Positions 1 through 6,840 of a DNA stretch of 7,909 bases are shown piece by piece; the first letter of the stretch is position 1, and every line of letters starts with the position of its first letter. The notes under the pieces were generated by a model. The model did not search any database. It saw only the letters and a program-made list of their open reading frames with translations, and was not told where the DNA came from. The translations under genes were made by a program, and so were the position numbers. The stretch comes from an uncultured Lachnospiraceae bacterium (GTDB lineage: Bacteria > Bacillota > Clostridia > Lachnospirales > Lachnospiraceae): NCBI GenBank assembly GCA_958426095.1, contig CATZYB010000123.1:1-7909 (forward strand), given 5' to 3'.

Positions 1-1173
1 GAGACAAAGTTTAAAATGTCCCGTCTTATCAGGACGTTTTTCTTCTTCTTTAAAATCCGCCAAGGAAATCTGAATGGAACGCTCCCGGCGGCTCAGATAA
101 TCCATCAGATGAATCGTCACATGATCCATACCGTCGGCGATAAAATTCGCTTCGGCCTGAACATCGTACCAGACCTGACCGGCCTGTACGATTTCCTCAT
201 TCACCATCTCCCGCTTTTTACTGCCACGGATATATATGGTTTTCGATATGACATCCTCATTAAGGGCGACAAAATCGCCCTCCTCCAACAGGCCCGCCGC
301 CATCAGACTGTAATAGCAGGCGCCCCGTGAAAAAATATTGGAACCGATGAAGCCTTTCCGGTGATGACAGAGATTTTTCAAAGAGATCTTCGCCCAATTT
401 CCTTCAAATCCTTCACCAGTCAGATAGACCGTCGAGATAATCTTATTGGCTGTCACCTTTCGGACAACTTCCAAAAATCTCCGGTCCAATTCCGGCGGCG
501 CGGCCTGGCCAATCTCACTGCCGTCGAAATACTCGGTCAGCGGAACGGTTGTTGCCATAACCGCAATCGGCATTCGCTTCTTGGAAATCGCCAGATGATA
601 ATAAGTCATGCCACGCCTGGAATAATCAAACAGCCCCACATCATGCTGCCACAATTCTTTCTTCTGATTCAGCGCATAATGTTCATAGGCTGATACATGA
701 TTGATCACTGTTAATCTCTCTTCATCAAAACCCATAGTACCGCACAGCGCCTTTAAAGCATCCACCGTATTTTTCCCAAGGGATTCCACGGCAATAGTCA
801 ATTGCCCCACACACCAGTGAGGATAATACTTAGTCAGCAATTTCAAACTTTCCGTCATAAAAATCCGCACCAGCTCGGCACTGGAATAAAAGTCATCATC
901 CACCATAATGGCATTTTGAGGTTCCAGCGCATCCACAAAATTTTCTACCAGAGTCCCCCGATGTTCATTGACTGCCTTCCAGGCATCATAACCGCAGACC
1001 CAGGAACGGTCCTCATAAAGCCGACAGAGTACTGCGGGCACCCGATCCAGCATTTTTTCTCCGATATAACAAATCGTATCCATATCCTGTGTTTTTTGAT
1101 TATAACAACTGATCTGGACATAATCATTGCACAAATCATATCCGATGATCAGTTCTTTCACTCGATTGTCCAT
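1..1173 (-). CDS. DUF5716-like protein with degenerate Hsp70/actin-type (ASKHA) fold, 3' end cut by window edge
   Basis: An open frame of 391 codons runs leftward from an ATG at 1173-1171 with no stop before the edge, so the C-terminus is missing. Function is unknown; I recognise it as DUF5716-like from memory. What I see is an Hsp70-like motif order: a phosphate-1-like strand IIGYDLCNDYVQIS (residues 9-22), a GYDAWKAV segment (61-68) like the Hsp70 GxxAK region, a helix at about 97-116, LTIAVESLG (125-133), a phosphate-2-like LFDYSRRGMTYYHL (181-194), an adenosine-loop-like VYLTGEGFEG (249-258) and an FSRGACYYS helix (281-289). D13 is kept, but the GTT and GGGT phosphate loops are replaced (C15-N16-D17; Y184-S185-R186-R187), so ATP hydrolysis is doubtful. 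Residues from about 310 look beta-rich, perhaps a substrate-binding-like domain. There is no signal peptide or membrane segment, so it is probably cytoplasmic. It starts 16 nt after the DUF5717-like gene and is probably translationally coupled to it. The gene is certain; the fold is inferred. Confidence 0.82.
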   Translation of the reverse strand, partial: MDNRVKELIIGYDLCNDYVQISCYNQKTQDMDTICYIGEKMLDRVPAVLCRLYEDRSWVCGYDAWKAVNEHRGTLVENFVDALEPQNAIMVDDDFYSSAELVRIFMTESLKLLTKYYPHWCVGQLTIAVESLGKNTVDALKALCGTMGFDEERLTVINHVSAYEHYALNQKKELWQHDVGLFDYSRRGMTYYHLAISKKRMPIAVMATTVPLTEYFDGSEIGQAAPPELDRRFLEVVRKVTANKIISTVYLTGEGFEGNWAKISLKNLCHHRKGFIGSNIFSRGACYYSLMAAGLLEEGDFVALNEDVISKTIYIRGSKKREMVNEEIVQAGQVWYDVQAEANFIADGMDHVTIHLMDYLSRRERSIQISLADFKEEEKRPDKTGHFKLCL

Positions 1174-1180
1174 AGACACG

Positions 1181-1187
1181 TCCTCTT
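1181..1187 (-). promoter_or_regulatory. Ribosome binding site of the DUF5716-like gene
   Basis: On the minus strand AAGAGGA lies 7 nt before the ATG at 1173, inside the 16-nt gap after the TAG stop of the upstream gene (1192-1190). No promoter or terminator fits in this gap, so the two genes must share a transcript. A ribosome ending on the first gene would sit on this site, consistent with coupled translation and a fixed protein ratio. Confidence 0.7.
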
Positions 1188-1189
1188 CC

Positions 1190-4100
1190 CTAAAGTAGTT
1201 CAAACACTTTTTCGGCCATCGCCTTCCTGCGGCTGTATTCACAGGCGGTTTTATACAGCGCATCGTAATCATTAAAGTCCTTCTGGAGAATCATTCGGTT
1301 GATGTAATCCATACCGCTGACAGGCTGACGTTCTCCGTCAACGTCCTGTACGATTTCCTGATTTTCAGTGACAATAATATCCTCGCCGTCATCATCCAGT
1401 GCCTGCCATGTCAGTTTTTCACCTGCAAATAATGTCCAGGATTTGACAAAAATCCCACCATAGACACTCTGCATATTTTCTTCTTTCCATTCACCGTTCT
1501 TCTGTTCGGAATCGATCCGGTAATTCACTTTCACCGTATGGGCCGGATTCGTCGTATAGGTCACAAATACCCGGTCCGCCAGCTCCTGAGGGATATCCGT
1601 CAGATTCATAAAAGCCTTGAACCACGGGAGCATCACTCCCCGGCTCATAAAACGGCGCACTTCCCGGCAAATCCAGCTATTGTACTGGCCGACGCCAGGA
1701 TCATGTCCCGAAAGATATTTTAACATAGCCAGACTGCATACATCTCTGCCCCGCTCCATCTGATCCATCTCAATCTCCATGTACTGGAATATATTTTCTT
1801 TCAGCTCCGTATCTTTAACAAGATAACTATAGGCGCTGTAAGCCAGATAAGCACGTACAATTTTTATATTCGGATGTACCCGGTAATAAGAATCAAAGAC
1901 AGGTCCGCTCTCTTCCACTATATCTTCCGTAAAAAGTACCTGACAGAGCATTTTTTCCTCAAGCTGGTGAACTTCCACCTCAAAGCCAATGGCCGCCTGC
2001 CAGATATCCATATAATCTTTTGTCGTTCCGAGATAATACCGGTTCAGATATTCCAGAATGATCTCGTCATATTTTCCCGCTTTAAACGTATAAAAGGCCA
2101 TCTCTAAAAGCAGGGCATCTTCTTCATAATTTCGTTTCCGTATCATTCTGGAGGTCAGCCGCATCAGCCGTTTATCCCGAATATCTTCATAACCATATTC
2201 GCTGATGGCTTCGAAGGCTTTCTCATAAAAACCACGCTGAATATAGTATTCAATAATACTTCCCCGCTCTTCGCTGCCAAGAAGATGAATATCCAGACGA
2301 ATGAGATATTTTTCCAGGGTTTCCCCCTCATAATTCTCGTAATAAATATCAATCAGATTCTTTAAAATATTTTTTCGATACTCATCACAGATCGAATGAA
2401 TCTTCAGCGTCCGTTTAAAAATATCAATGGACGTATCATCGATCATCTGATATTTCAAAGCCCTCTCGCTCCGGTTCATAAGCACTTTGGAATTATCCGG
2501 ACACATTTCATAACAATCCTTGATAAATTCCGACTCATCCATGAGCTTGTTCATCGTATAATCCACCGTGCGCATATACCGATTGCCCTCGGAATCCTCA
2601 AAGGCAATATTATATTCATCCATGAAAATATCCACATAAGCTTTTCCGCCGGTCACCGGATAGATGAATTCCCGATTGACTTCCCGCATGGTCACTACGG
2701 CACTGACAATTCCCGGATGTACACACTGAATCTGATGTTTAAACATAATATCCGGCAATTCTCTGGCCAGCTTACTATTCATCTTATCCCGGGTAATATA
2801 AAATTTGTACAGTTCCGCCAGCTTATCATCCATACGCCCCAGACTGAGCTGTTCATAGGTAAAGGCCTTCATGATGTTATCATAGGAATAATAGATCCGT
2901 TCCAGTTTCTGGCGATGCCGGATAATATAGCAATATAAAAACGCCTTACGTGTCCAGTCTAACTGATTATTATAATTAAAATAGTAAAGCACTGCCGTCG
3001 GAAGCTCTGTAACCTTCGCTTCATCCAGCGAAAGCATATAATACTCATAAAGACGGGTCAGTTTCAGCGAATAACGAATACCTTTCAGATACCATTCATT
3101 ATATTTTGTATCCGTTTTATTTCCTTTAATAAGCAGGCTGCATACCGCAGCTAAAAGCTCTTTGTTCTCATGTTTCTCACAAAGGCGCATCAACGCGCGG
3201 AGTACCATCGGATTATAGGCTTTTTCCCGGGCCGCCAGATCTGCAAACTGATACAGCAATTGAGTTCCCAAAGCGTCATGCCGGGTTCCCCAGTAAAGTA
3301 ACTGAGCCTCGAAATCATCCATCTCCCGAATCATCGACGGATCCTCATTGGCCATCTGAAGCGCTTCCTGATACATGACCGGACTGTGACAGCCACGTTC
3401 AAATTCTGCTTTTATACGTTTAAATGTCTGGATACCGCCGTTTTTAAGCCGCTCATCCAATTGGAGCAGCATCCACAGAACTTCCCATCGGTCGCACTGT
3501 CCTTCATAATATTCCCACATCCGCGTGATAACATAGTGGGTATAATCCGCTTCTCTGCGGTACAGCGATGTAATATACATAAAGTAACAATATTCCAACA
3601 TGGAATTTCTGCGAAGCTCCCGGCCATTGATCTGACTCATAATGTCTTTCGCACTGTTTTCTTCACCGATAGTCATTAAAAAATGCGCCTCTAAAAGAGC
3701 ATAGCGCACATCATCGCTGGTATTCCGACAGCAATCCACATCCTCCCGGGTCTCTCTGCTCCATGTGTCCGTATCGATCTTTTCGGCCTTCCAATCCAGA
3801 TAGCGCCGTTCAATATGGTAAATACTGCTGCGAATGGAAGCCCTCGGTTCTTCATCCTCCCGGAAAACCTCCTGATGACAACAGACCCTGATCTCTATAG
3901 ACTGAGAAAATGTTGACAAAATAATCCGGCCATAGTTATATCCCCGTTTCAAAAATTCCGGATTAATAAAGTATTCCAATTCATAATAACTTCCAAGGAA
4001 ATCCTGGGTTGTCAAACGTTTTTTATAAACACTCAGGAAATCACCTTCGGCATGGACATAAATTTCCTGATAGCCCCAGGTGTTTTTCTCCAAAACCAGC

Positions 4101-4732
4101 TTGTCACTGAGTGCTTCCGACAGATTATTCAGAACGATTTCTCTCTGAGTCACCGAAATCGTTACTTTTTGCTTTTTCTTTAATGTATAAAGAAATTCTT
4201 CCAGCGCCTGATTAATATTCCGGCTCTTCATTAACTTTTCATAAATATGGGCGTGAATCTTATTGATCAGAAAAACTCTCGGAAAATCCGAAGACTTAAA
4301 CAAATTCACAGCCTCCTGCCAGTGTTCGGAAGCCAGTCTGGAAAATTCCTCCAGGTTTCCTACTTCGCCGATACTTGTCATACAGTAAGGCGAACGCACA
4401 GTCACCTTGTAAGGAATCTGAATCTCCCCGCCGTTACTGATGATACTGATATGCCCTTCCGACTTATCCCCCGGCTCCATATTATCCGCCATGAACGTAA
4501 AATGGATTCGGTTATCCGTCCCAATAATATCCGTTTCCGCACAGTGCATCTGTTTATTTGAAGAAAAGACTTTCGCCCTCACGTCGATGCCGTTGACCGC
4601 ATAGACCCGAAATTCTCCCGAAAAGCGGCTTCCGGCCTCAACTTCCAGAAAAATCGATTTTTCTGAAACCCGAATATCCGGACAGCCATATTCAAATATT
4701 CCTTTAGACAATAAATTTATCTTTTCTTTCAA
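1190..4732 (-). CDS. Giant DUF5717-like protein, beta-sandwich modules plus alpha-solenoid
   Basis: This is a protein of about 1180 residues of unknown function, which I recognise from memory as DUF5717-like, a family of similar length in Lachnospiraceae. Residues about 18-113 alternate short strands ending in IPYKVTV and look like an Ig-like beta-sandwich. A helical linker follows (about 119-190), then a second beta-rich module (about 190-288). Residues about 300-1030 are almost all amphipathic helices rich in Tyr, Leu and Glu, like a TPR-type solenoid, interrupted at about 667-726 by a beta insert (AYVDIFMDEYNIAF). A last beta module at about 1056-1128 carries GGIFVKSWTLFAGEKLTW, followed by a short helical tail. 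There is no signal peptide, membrane helix or catalytic motif, so a cytoplasmic scaffold or assembly factor is likely (inference). I start it at TTG 4732, which has a strong Shine-Dalgarno; an in-frame ATG at 4759 would add nine residues but has none. The DUF5716-like gene follows after 16 nt. Confidence 0.85.
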   Translation of the reverse strand: MKEKINLLSKGIFEYGCPDIRVSEKSIFLEVEAGSRFSGEFRVYAVNGIDVRAKVFSSNKQMHCAETDIIGTDNRIHFTFMADNMEPGDKSEGHISIISNGGEIQIPYKVTVRSPYCMTSIGEVGNLEEFSRLASEHWQEAVNLFKSSDFPRVFLINKIHAHIYEKLMKSRNINQALEEFLYTLKKKQKVTISVTQREIVLNNLSEALSDKLVLEKNTWGYQEIYVHAEGDFLSVYKKRLTTQDFLGSYYELEYFINPEFLKRGYNYGRIILSTFSQSIEIRVCCHQEVFREDEEPRASIRSSIYHIERRYLDWKAEKIDTDTWSRETREDVDCCRNTSDDVRYALLEAHFLMTIGEENSAKDIMSQINGRELRRNSMLEYCYFMYITSLYRREADYTHYVITRMWEYYEGQCDRWEVLWMLLQLDERLKNGGIQTFKRIKAEFERGCHSPVMYQEALQMANEDPSMIREMDDFEAQLLYWGTRHDALGTQLLYQFADLAAREKAYNPMVLRALMRLCEKHENKELLAAVCSLLIKGNKTDTKYNEWYLKGIRYSLKLTRLYEYYMLSLDEAKVTELPTAVLYYFNYNNQLDWTRKAFLYCYIIRHRQKLERIYYSYDNIMKAFTYEQLSLGRMDDKLAELYKFYITRDKMNSKLARELPDIMFKHQIQCVHPGIVSAVVTMREVNREFIYPVTGGKAYVDIFMDEYNIAFEDSEGNRYMRTVDYTMNKLMDESEFIKDCYEMCPDNSKVLMNRSERALKYQMIDDTSIDIFKRTLKIHSICDEYRKNILKNLIDIYYENYEGETLEKYLIRLDIHLLGSEERGSIIEYYIQRGFYEKAFEAISEYGYEDIRDKRLMRLTSRMIRKRNYEEDALLLEMAFYTFKAGKYDEIILEYLNRYYLGTTKDYMDIWQAAIGFEVEVHQLEEKMLCQVLFTEDIVEESGPVFDSYYRVHPNIKIVRAYLAYSAYSYLVKDTELKENIFQYMEIEMDQMERGRDVCSLAMLKYLSGHDPGVGQYNSWICREVRRFMSRGVMLPWFKAFMNLTDIPQELADRVFVTYTTNPAHTVKVNYRIDSEQKNGEWKEENMQSVYGGIFVKSWTLFAGEKLTWQALDDDGEDIIVTENQEIVQDVDGERQPVSGMDYINRMILQKDFNDYDALYKTACEYSRRKAMAEKVFELL

Positions 4733-4737
4733 TGTTT

Positions 4738-4744
4738 CTCTCCT
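4738..4744 (-). promoter_or_regulatory. Ribosome binding site that decides the TTG start of the DUF5717-like gene
   Basis: On the minus strand AGGAGAG sits 5 nt before the TTG at 4732-4730. The in-frame ATGs at 4759 and 4753 are preceded only by A/T-rich sequence without purine complementarity to 16S rRNA. With the TTG start the protein begins MKEKINLLSKGIFEYG, which matches my memory of how this family begins. Confidence 0.7.
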
Positions 4745-4753
4745 GTTTATCAT

Positions 4754-4782
4754 TTGCATTTTTAAATGAAATGTACTAATAT
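4754..4782 (+). promoter_or_regulatory. Candidate promoter of the aminotransferase gene
   Basis: Reading rightward, TTGCAT (4754-4759) and TAATAT (4777-4782) are separated by 17 nt, a reasonable sigma-A match. Transcription would begin near 4790, giving a leader of about 50 nt. The site overlaps the divergent promoter at 4785-4814, so the two polymerases would compete. Other weak -10 matches in this A/T-rich stretch are possible, for example TATACC at 4787. Confidence 0.45.
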
Positions 4783-4784
4783 AG

Positions 4785-4814
4785 ATTATACCACTAGAAT
4801 GAATATTGGTGCAA
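4785..4814 (-). promoter_or_regulatory. Sigma-A-type promoter of the DUF5717/DUF5716 unit
   Basis: Reading leftward, a -35 element TTGCAC (4814-4809) and a consensus -10 TATAAT (4790-4785) are separated by 18 nt. The implied transcription start at about 4778 leaves a 5' leader of roughly 45 nt before the TTG start. The -35 element lies only about 25 nt upstream of the divergent aminotransferase start codon. Confidence 0.65.
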
Positions 4815-4826
4815 CAAAAAGTAATG

Positions 4827-4831
4827 AGGAG
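4827..4831 (+). promoter_or_regulatory. Ribosome binding site of the aminotransferase gene
   Basis: AGGAG lies 7 nt before the ATG at 4839-4841, which fixes the start there rather than at the longer in-frame reading from TTG 4806. Confidence 0.75.
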
Positions 4832-4838
4832 TAATATT

Positions 4839-5936
4839 ATGACACAAAAATCCGAACATTTTCACGGCAGCGACCTTGAGAAAATCGAGGAAATCTACCA
4901 TATCCCAAGGGAAGAAATTACCAGTTTTGCCGCCAACGTCAACCCTATCGGTATTTCTCCAAAACTGCGCTGTGCGCTGGCTGAACGTATCGATGCGATC
5001 ACCGGCTATCCTGAGCGGGAATATACTTCCCTGAGAAAATGTATCGCCTCCTACGTAGATACTGATTTTAAAAATATTATCGTGGGAAACGGTTCCACCG
5101 AACTCATTTCCCTGTTCATCCAGATTTTAAAACCACATAAAGCGCTCATCCTCGGACCGACTTATTCCGAATATGAACGTGAGGTTACGCTGGCCGGAGG
5201 CACCTCACGGTACTACCGCCTGGATGAAAGCCATAGTTTTTCTGTCCACGTGGACCTGCTTGCCAAACAGCTGAACGAAACCATCGATCTACTGATCATA
5301 TGCAATCCAAACAATCCCACATCTACGGCTATTTCCCGCTCTGACATGCGTCAGATTCTTGATATCTGTAAAGAAAACGGAATCTATGTTCTCGTAGATG
5401 AAACTTATGTGGAATTTGCTGAAGACATACAGGATATCACCGCTATTCCTCTGTCTCAATATTATAATAACATTATCGTTCTTCGGGGTGTTTCCAAATT
5501 TTTTGCCGCACCGGGACTTCGTCTCGGCTATGCCATCTGCGGCAATCGGGACCTGGTTAAGGAAGTTGTCGGACATCAGGACCCTTGGGCCATCAACACC
5601 TTAGCCGCCATTGCCGGAGAGATCATGTTCACTGATGAAGATTATATTGCCCGGACCCGGCAGCTCATTTCCTCCGAAAGAGACCGGATCTGCCGAAAAT
5701 TGGACAGCTTCCCCGGTGTTACCTACTATCCGCCAAAGGCCAACTTTATTCTCTTAAAGATTCTCAAAGAGGATGTGACAGCCATGGATGTTTTTGAGGC
5801 GGCCATTCATGAAAAACTCATGATCCGGAACTGTTCCGATTTTCCGTTTCTGAACAACAAATACTTCCGTTTCTGCATCATGATGCCGGACAAAAATGAT
5901 GAATTACTGAATGTCATTGAAAAACTTCTCGGATAA
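4839..5936 (+). CDS. PLP-dependent aminotransferase, HisC/CobD type
   Basis: This 365-aa fold-type I PLP enzyme of the class I/II aminotransferase family has the usual HisC/CobD length. Visible motifs are the N-terminal HGSDLEKIEE and FAANVNPIG (30-38), the cofactor phosphate loop GNGSTEL (83-89), CNPNNPTS (155-162) with the PLP-ring Asn, VDETYVEF (186-193) with the pyridine-pairing D187, Schiff-base lysine K220 in SKFFAAPGLRLGY, R228, and carboxylate-binding R344 in FRFC. The HGS start, the Pro in AAPGLRLGY and PWAINTLAA (249-257) resemble threonine-phosphate decarboxylase CobD more than histidinol-phosphate aminotransferase HisC, but no cobalamin or histidine gene is nearby, so the substrate stays open. 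The ATG at 4839 follows AGGAG by 7 nt; an upstream in-frame TTG at 4806 has no such site and would overlap the promoter of the divergent gene. It is monocistronic, ending at the hairpin at 5951. Confidence 0.9.
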   Translation: MTQKSEHFHGSDLEKIEEIYHIPREEITSFAANVNPIGISPKLRCALAERIDAITGYPEREYTSLRKCIASYVDTDFKNIIVGNGSTELISLFIQILKPHKALILGPTYSEYEREVTLAGGTSRYYRLDESHSFSVHVDLLAKQLNETIDLLIICNPNNPTSTAISRSDMRQILDICKENGIYVLVDETYVEFAEDIQDITAIPLSQYYNNIIVLRGVSKFFAAPGLRLGYAICGNRDLVKEVVGHQDPWAINTLAAIAGEIMFTDEDYIARTRQLISSERDRICRKLDSFPGVTYYPPKANFILLKILKEDVTAMDVFEAAIHEKLMIRNCSDFPFLNNKYFRFCIMMPDKNDELLNVIEKLLG

Positions 5937-5950
5937 AAGTCTAATAACAA

Positions 5951-5992
5951 ATGTGGTGTGGCCAGATAACTGGTCACACCATATATTTTTTT
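5951..5992 (+). terminator. Strong intrinsic terminator after the aminotransferase, possibly bidirectional
   Basis: TGGTGTGGCCAG (5954-5965) pairs with CTGGTCACACCA (5970-5981) around an ATAA loop, with one G-U pair. Three further outer pairs are possible (5951-5953 with 5982-5984). A run of seven T follows at 5986-5992. It begins 14 nt after the aminotransferase stop. The convergent VTC-like gene ends 23 nt away on the other side, and leftward transcripts would meet the same hairpin followed by a looser U-rich stretch, so it may serve both genes. Confidence 0.9.
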
Positions 5993-6007
5993 GATTATTT
6001 TCCGCCC

Positions 6008-6655
6008 TTAAGCTCCAGAATTCTCCGTGTTTGGCACCAGAGCCAGAACCGAACGGAAGATTGAAGGTATATGAATACTCTGTTGATAAGTCATAATGAC
6101 ATGGTCTTTGTCCAAACGTTCTTTCATATCCAGCTGATCTGCCAGTAAATCTCCTTTGCGTCCATAGATTGAACGAACCGCCAGGTCAAATTGTATGTAA
6201 TCATTACTATTATGCACTTTAAAACGCTGACGCTCATAATCGACGACAACGCCGATCGTCTTAAGATTCACCGTAATCTCCAAATACAAATTCTTTAACA
6301 GAGGATATCGGCTTTCTTTCAGCCAGCGCACATCACCTCTGAAAATCCTACGGCATTCATTTGCGGTAATCGGTGCATAATCTTTGTAAATCAGGCCGGA
6401 TCTGCGGCTTTTCCTCTCAACCATCAAATGTTCTGTGTCAAAATTCACCATGACGATACTATAAACATCCTTATCCCCGGAATCCGCATCCATACCGTCT
6501 TCCAGATAATTAATCTCGTCATTAAAATATATTTTCCGGACTCTGTTGACCTTGCTCAACCGATTTTCCGGTGCATTCTGAATGGATTCTATCATTCTTT
6601 CATAATCTTTCATATCAAGAACATTATTGTTCTCGTAATAAACTTCTCTATCCAT
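6008..6655 (-). CDS. Short divergent VTC (polyphosphate polymerase-like) domain protein, probably catalytically altered
   Basis: This 215-aa protein resembles the VTC domain (the triphosphate-tunnel fold of Vtc4-type polyphosphate polymerases) in motif order. RVRKIYFND (38-46) stands where the family has the SLYFD strand, LMVERKSRRSGLIYKDYAPIT (77-97) where it has the ExKxK strand and following turn, ECRRIFRGDVRWL (100-112) is the typical helix, and VVVDYERQRF (136-145) the Y-x-R strand. Several expected residues are absent: no RHExKY-like N-terminus (only DREVYYE), the R-x-K-x-R strand reads YSIVM (65-69), and the C-terminal E-x-K strand reads IMTYQ (187-191). A role in binding phosphate polymers or nucleotides without synthesis is possible (inference). 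There is no signal peptide or membrane helix and no partner gene. The ATG at 6655 is the first in frame after a stop, but its ribosome site is weak and distant. The gene is nearly certain; the family call is about 0.65. Confidence 0.82.
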   Translation of the reverse strand: MDREVYYENNNVLDMKDYERMIESIQNAPENRLSKVNRVRKIYFNDEINYLEDGMDADSGDKDVYSIVMVNFDTEHLMVERKSRRSGLIYKDYAPITANECRRIFRGDVRWLKESRYPLLKNLYLEITVNLKTIGVVVDYERQRFKVHNSNDYIQFDLAVRSIYGRKGDLLADQLDMKERLDKDHVIMTYQQSIHIPSIFRSVLALVPNTENSGA

Positions 6656-6715
6656 TAATTATTATATTCACCCTTTCCAAAAAGTGTTTCCCCATTGACC
6701 TTCTCTACTCTTACT

Positions 6716-6721
6716 ATTATA
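6716..6721 (-). promoter_or_regulatory. Possible -10 element for the VTC-like gene
   Basis: A consensus TATAAT on the minus strand lies about 60 nt upstream of the start at 6655. No good -35 hexamer sits 16-18 nt further up; that region is a T-rich tract. The promoter could rely on an activator or on upstream A/T-rich contacts. Just before the start codon only GGGTGA (6666-6671) resembles a ribosome site, and it is about 10 nt away. Confidence 0.35.
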
Positions 6722-6777
6722 TGCGGAAGTTGTGAAAAAATGATGTATAAATACTGAAGAATTTATAAAAAGAATCG

Positions 6778-6825
6778 AAAAAAATGCTGCCGCACCCGTG
6801 ATTTACTGATCATCGATGCGACAGC
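6778..6825 (-). terminator. Intrinsic terminator of the ABC transporter operon
   Basis: On the minus strand GCTGTCGCA (6825-6817) pairs with TGCGGCAGC (6794-6786), with one G-U pair, around a 22-nt loop that can form a small inner TGAT/ATCA pairing. A run of T follows at 6784-6778. It starts 15 nt past the stop of the ABC ATPase gene. It separates the transport operon from the VTC-like gene, which therefore needs its own promoter. Confidence 0.8.
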
Positions 6826-6840
6826 TCCTTTTTATTACTT

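Noticed and set aside
945..1139. Minus-strand 64-codon frame inside the first gene
   Set aside because: It is an out-of-frame shadow of the DUF5716-like reading frame, whose motifs continue uninterrupted through this region.
16..1275. Plus-strand open frames of 104, 110 and 157 codons over the left end
   Set aside because: They are antisense to the DUF5716-like gene and the end of the DUF5717-like gene, have no ribosome sites, and show compositions typical of shadow frames (rich in His, Ile, Arg).
2396..2938. Plus-strand 180-codon open frame
   Set aside because: It is antisense to the continuous helical coding region of the giant protein, with no start signal or recognisable domain.
4774..4796. 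Imperfect inverted repeat between the divergent promoters, a possible operator
   Set aside because: Only about six of nine positions match in A/T-rich DNA that already contains both -10 elements, so it is not distinguishable from chance.
4806..4838. Upstream in-frame TTG extension of the aminotransferase
   Set aside because: There is no ribosome site before it, the extension overlaps the divergent promoter, and ATG 4839 has an ideal AGGAG 7 nt upstream.
6008..6655. Active polyphosphate polymerase
   Set aside because: Several basic and acidic residues expected in the VTC catalytic tunnel are missing, so only fold-level similarity is claimed.
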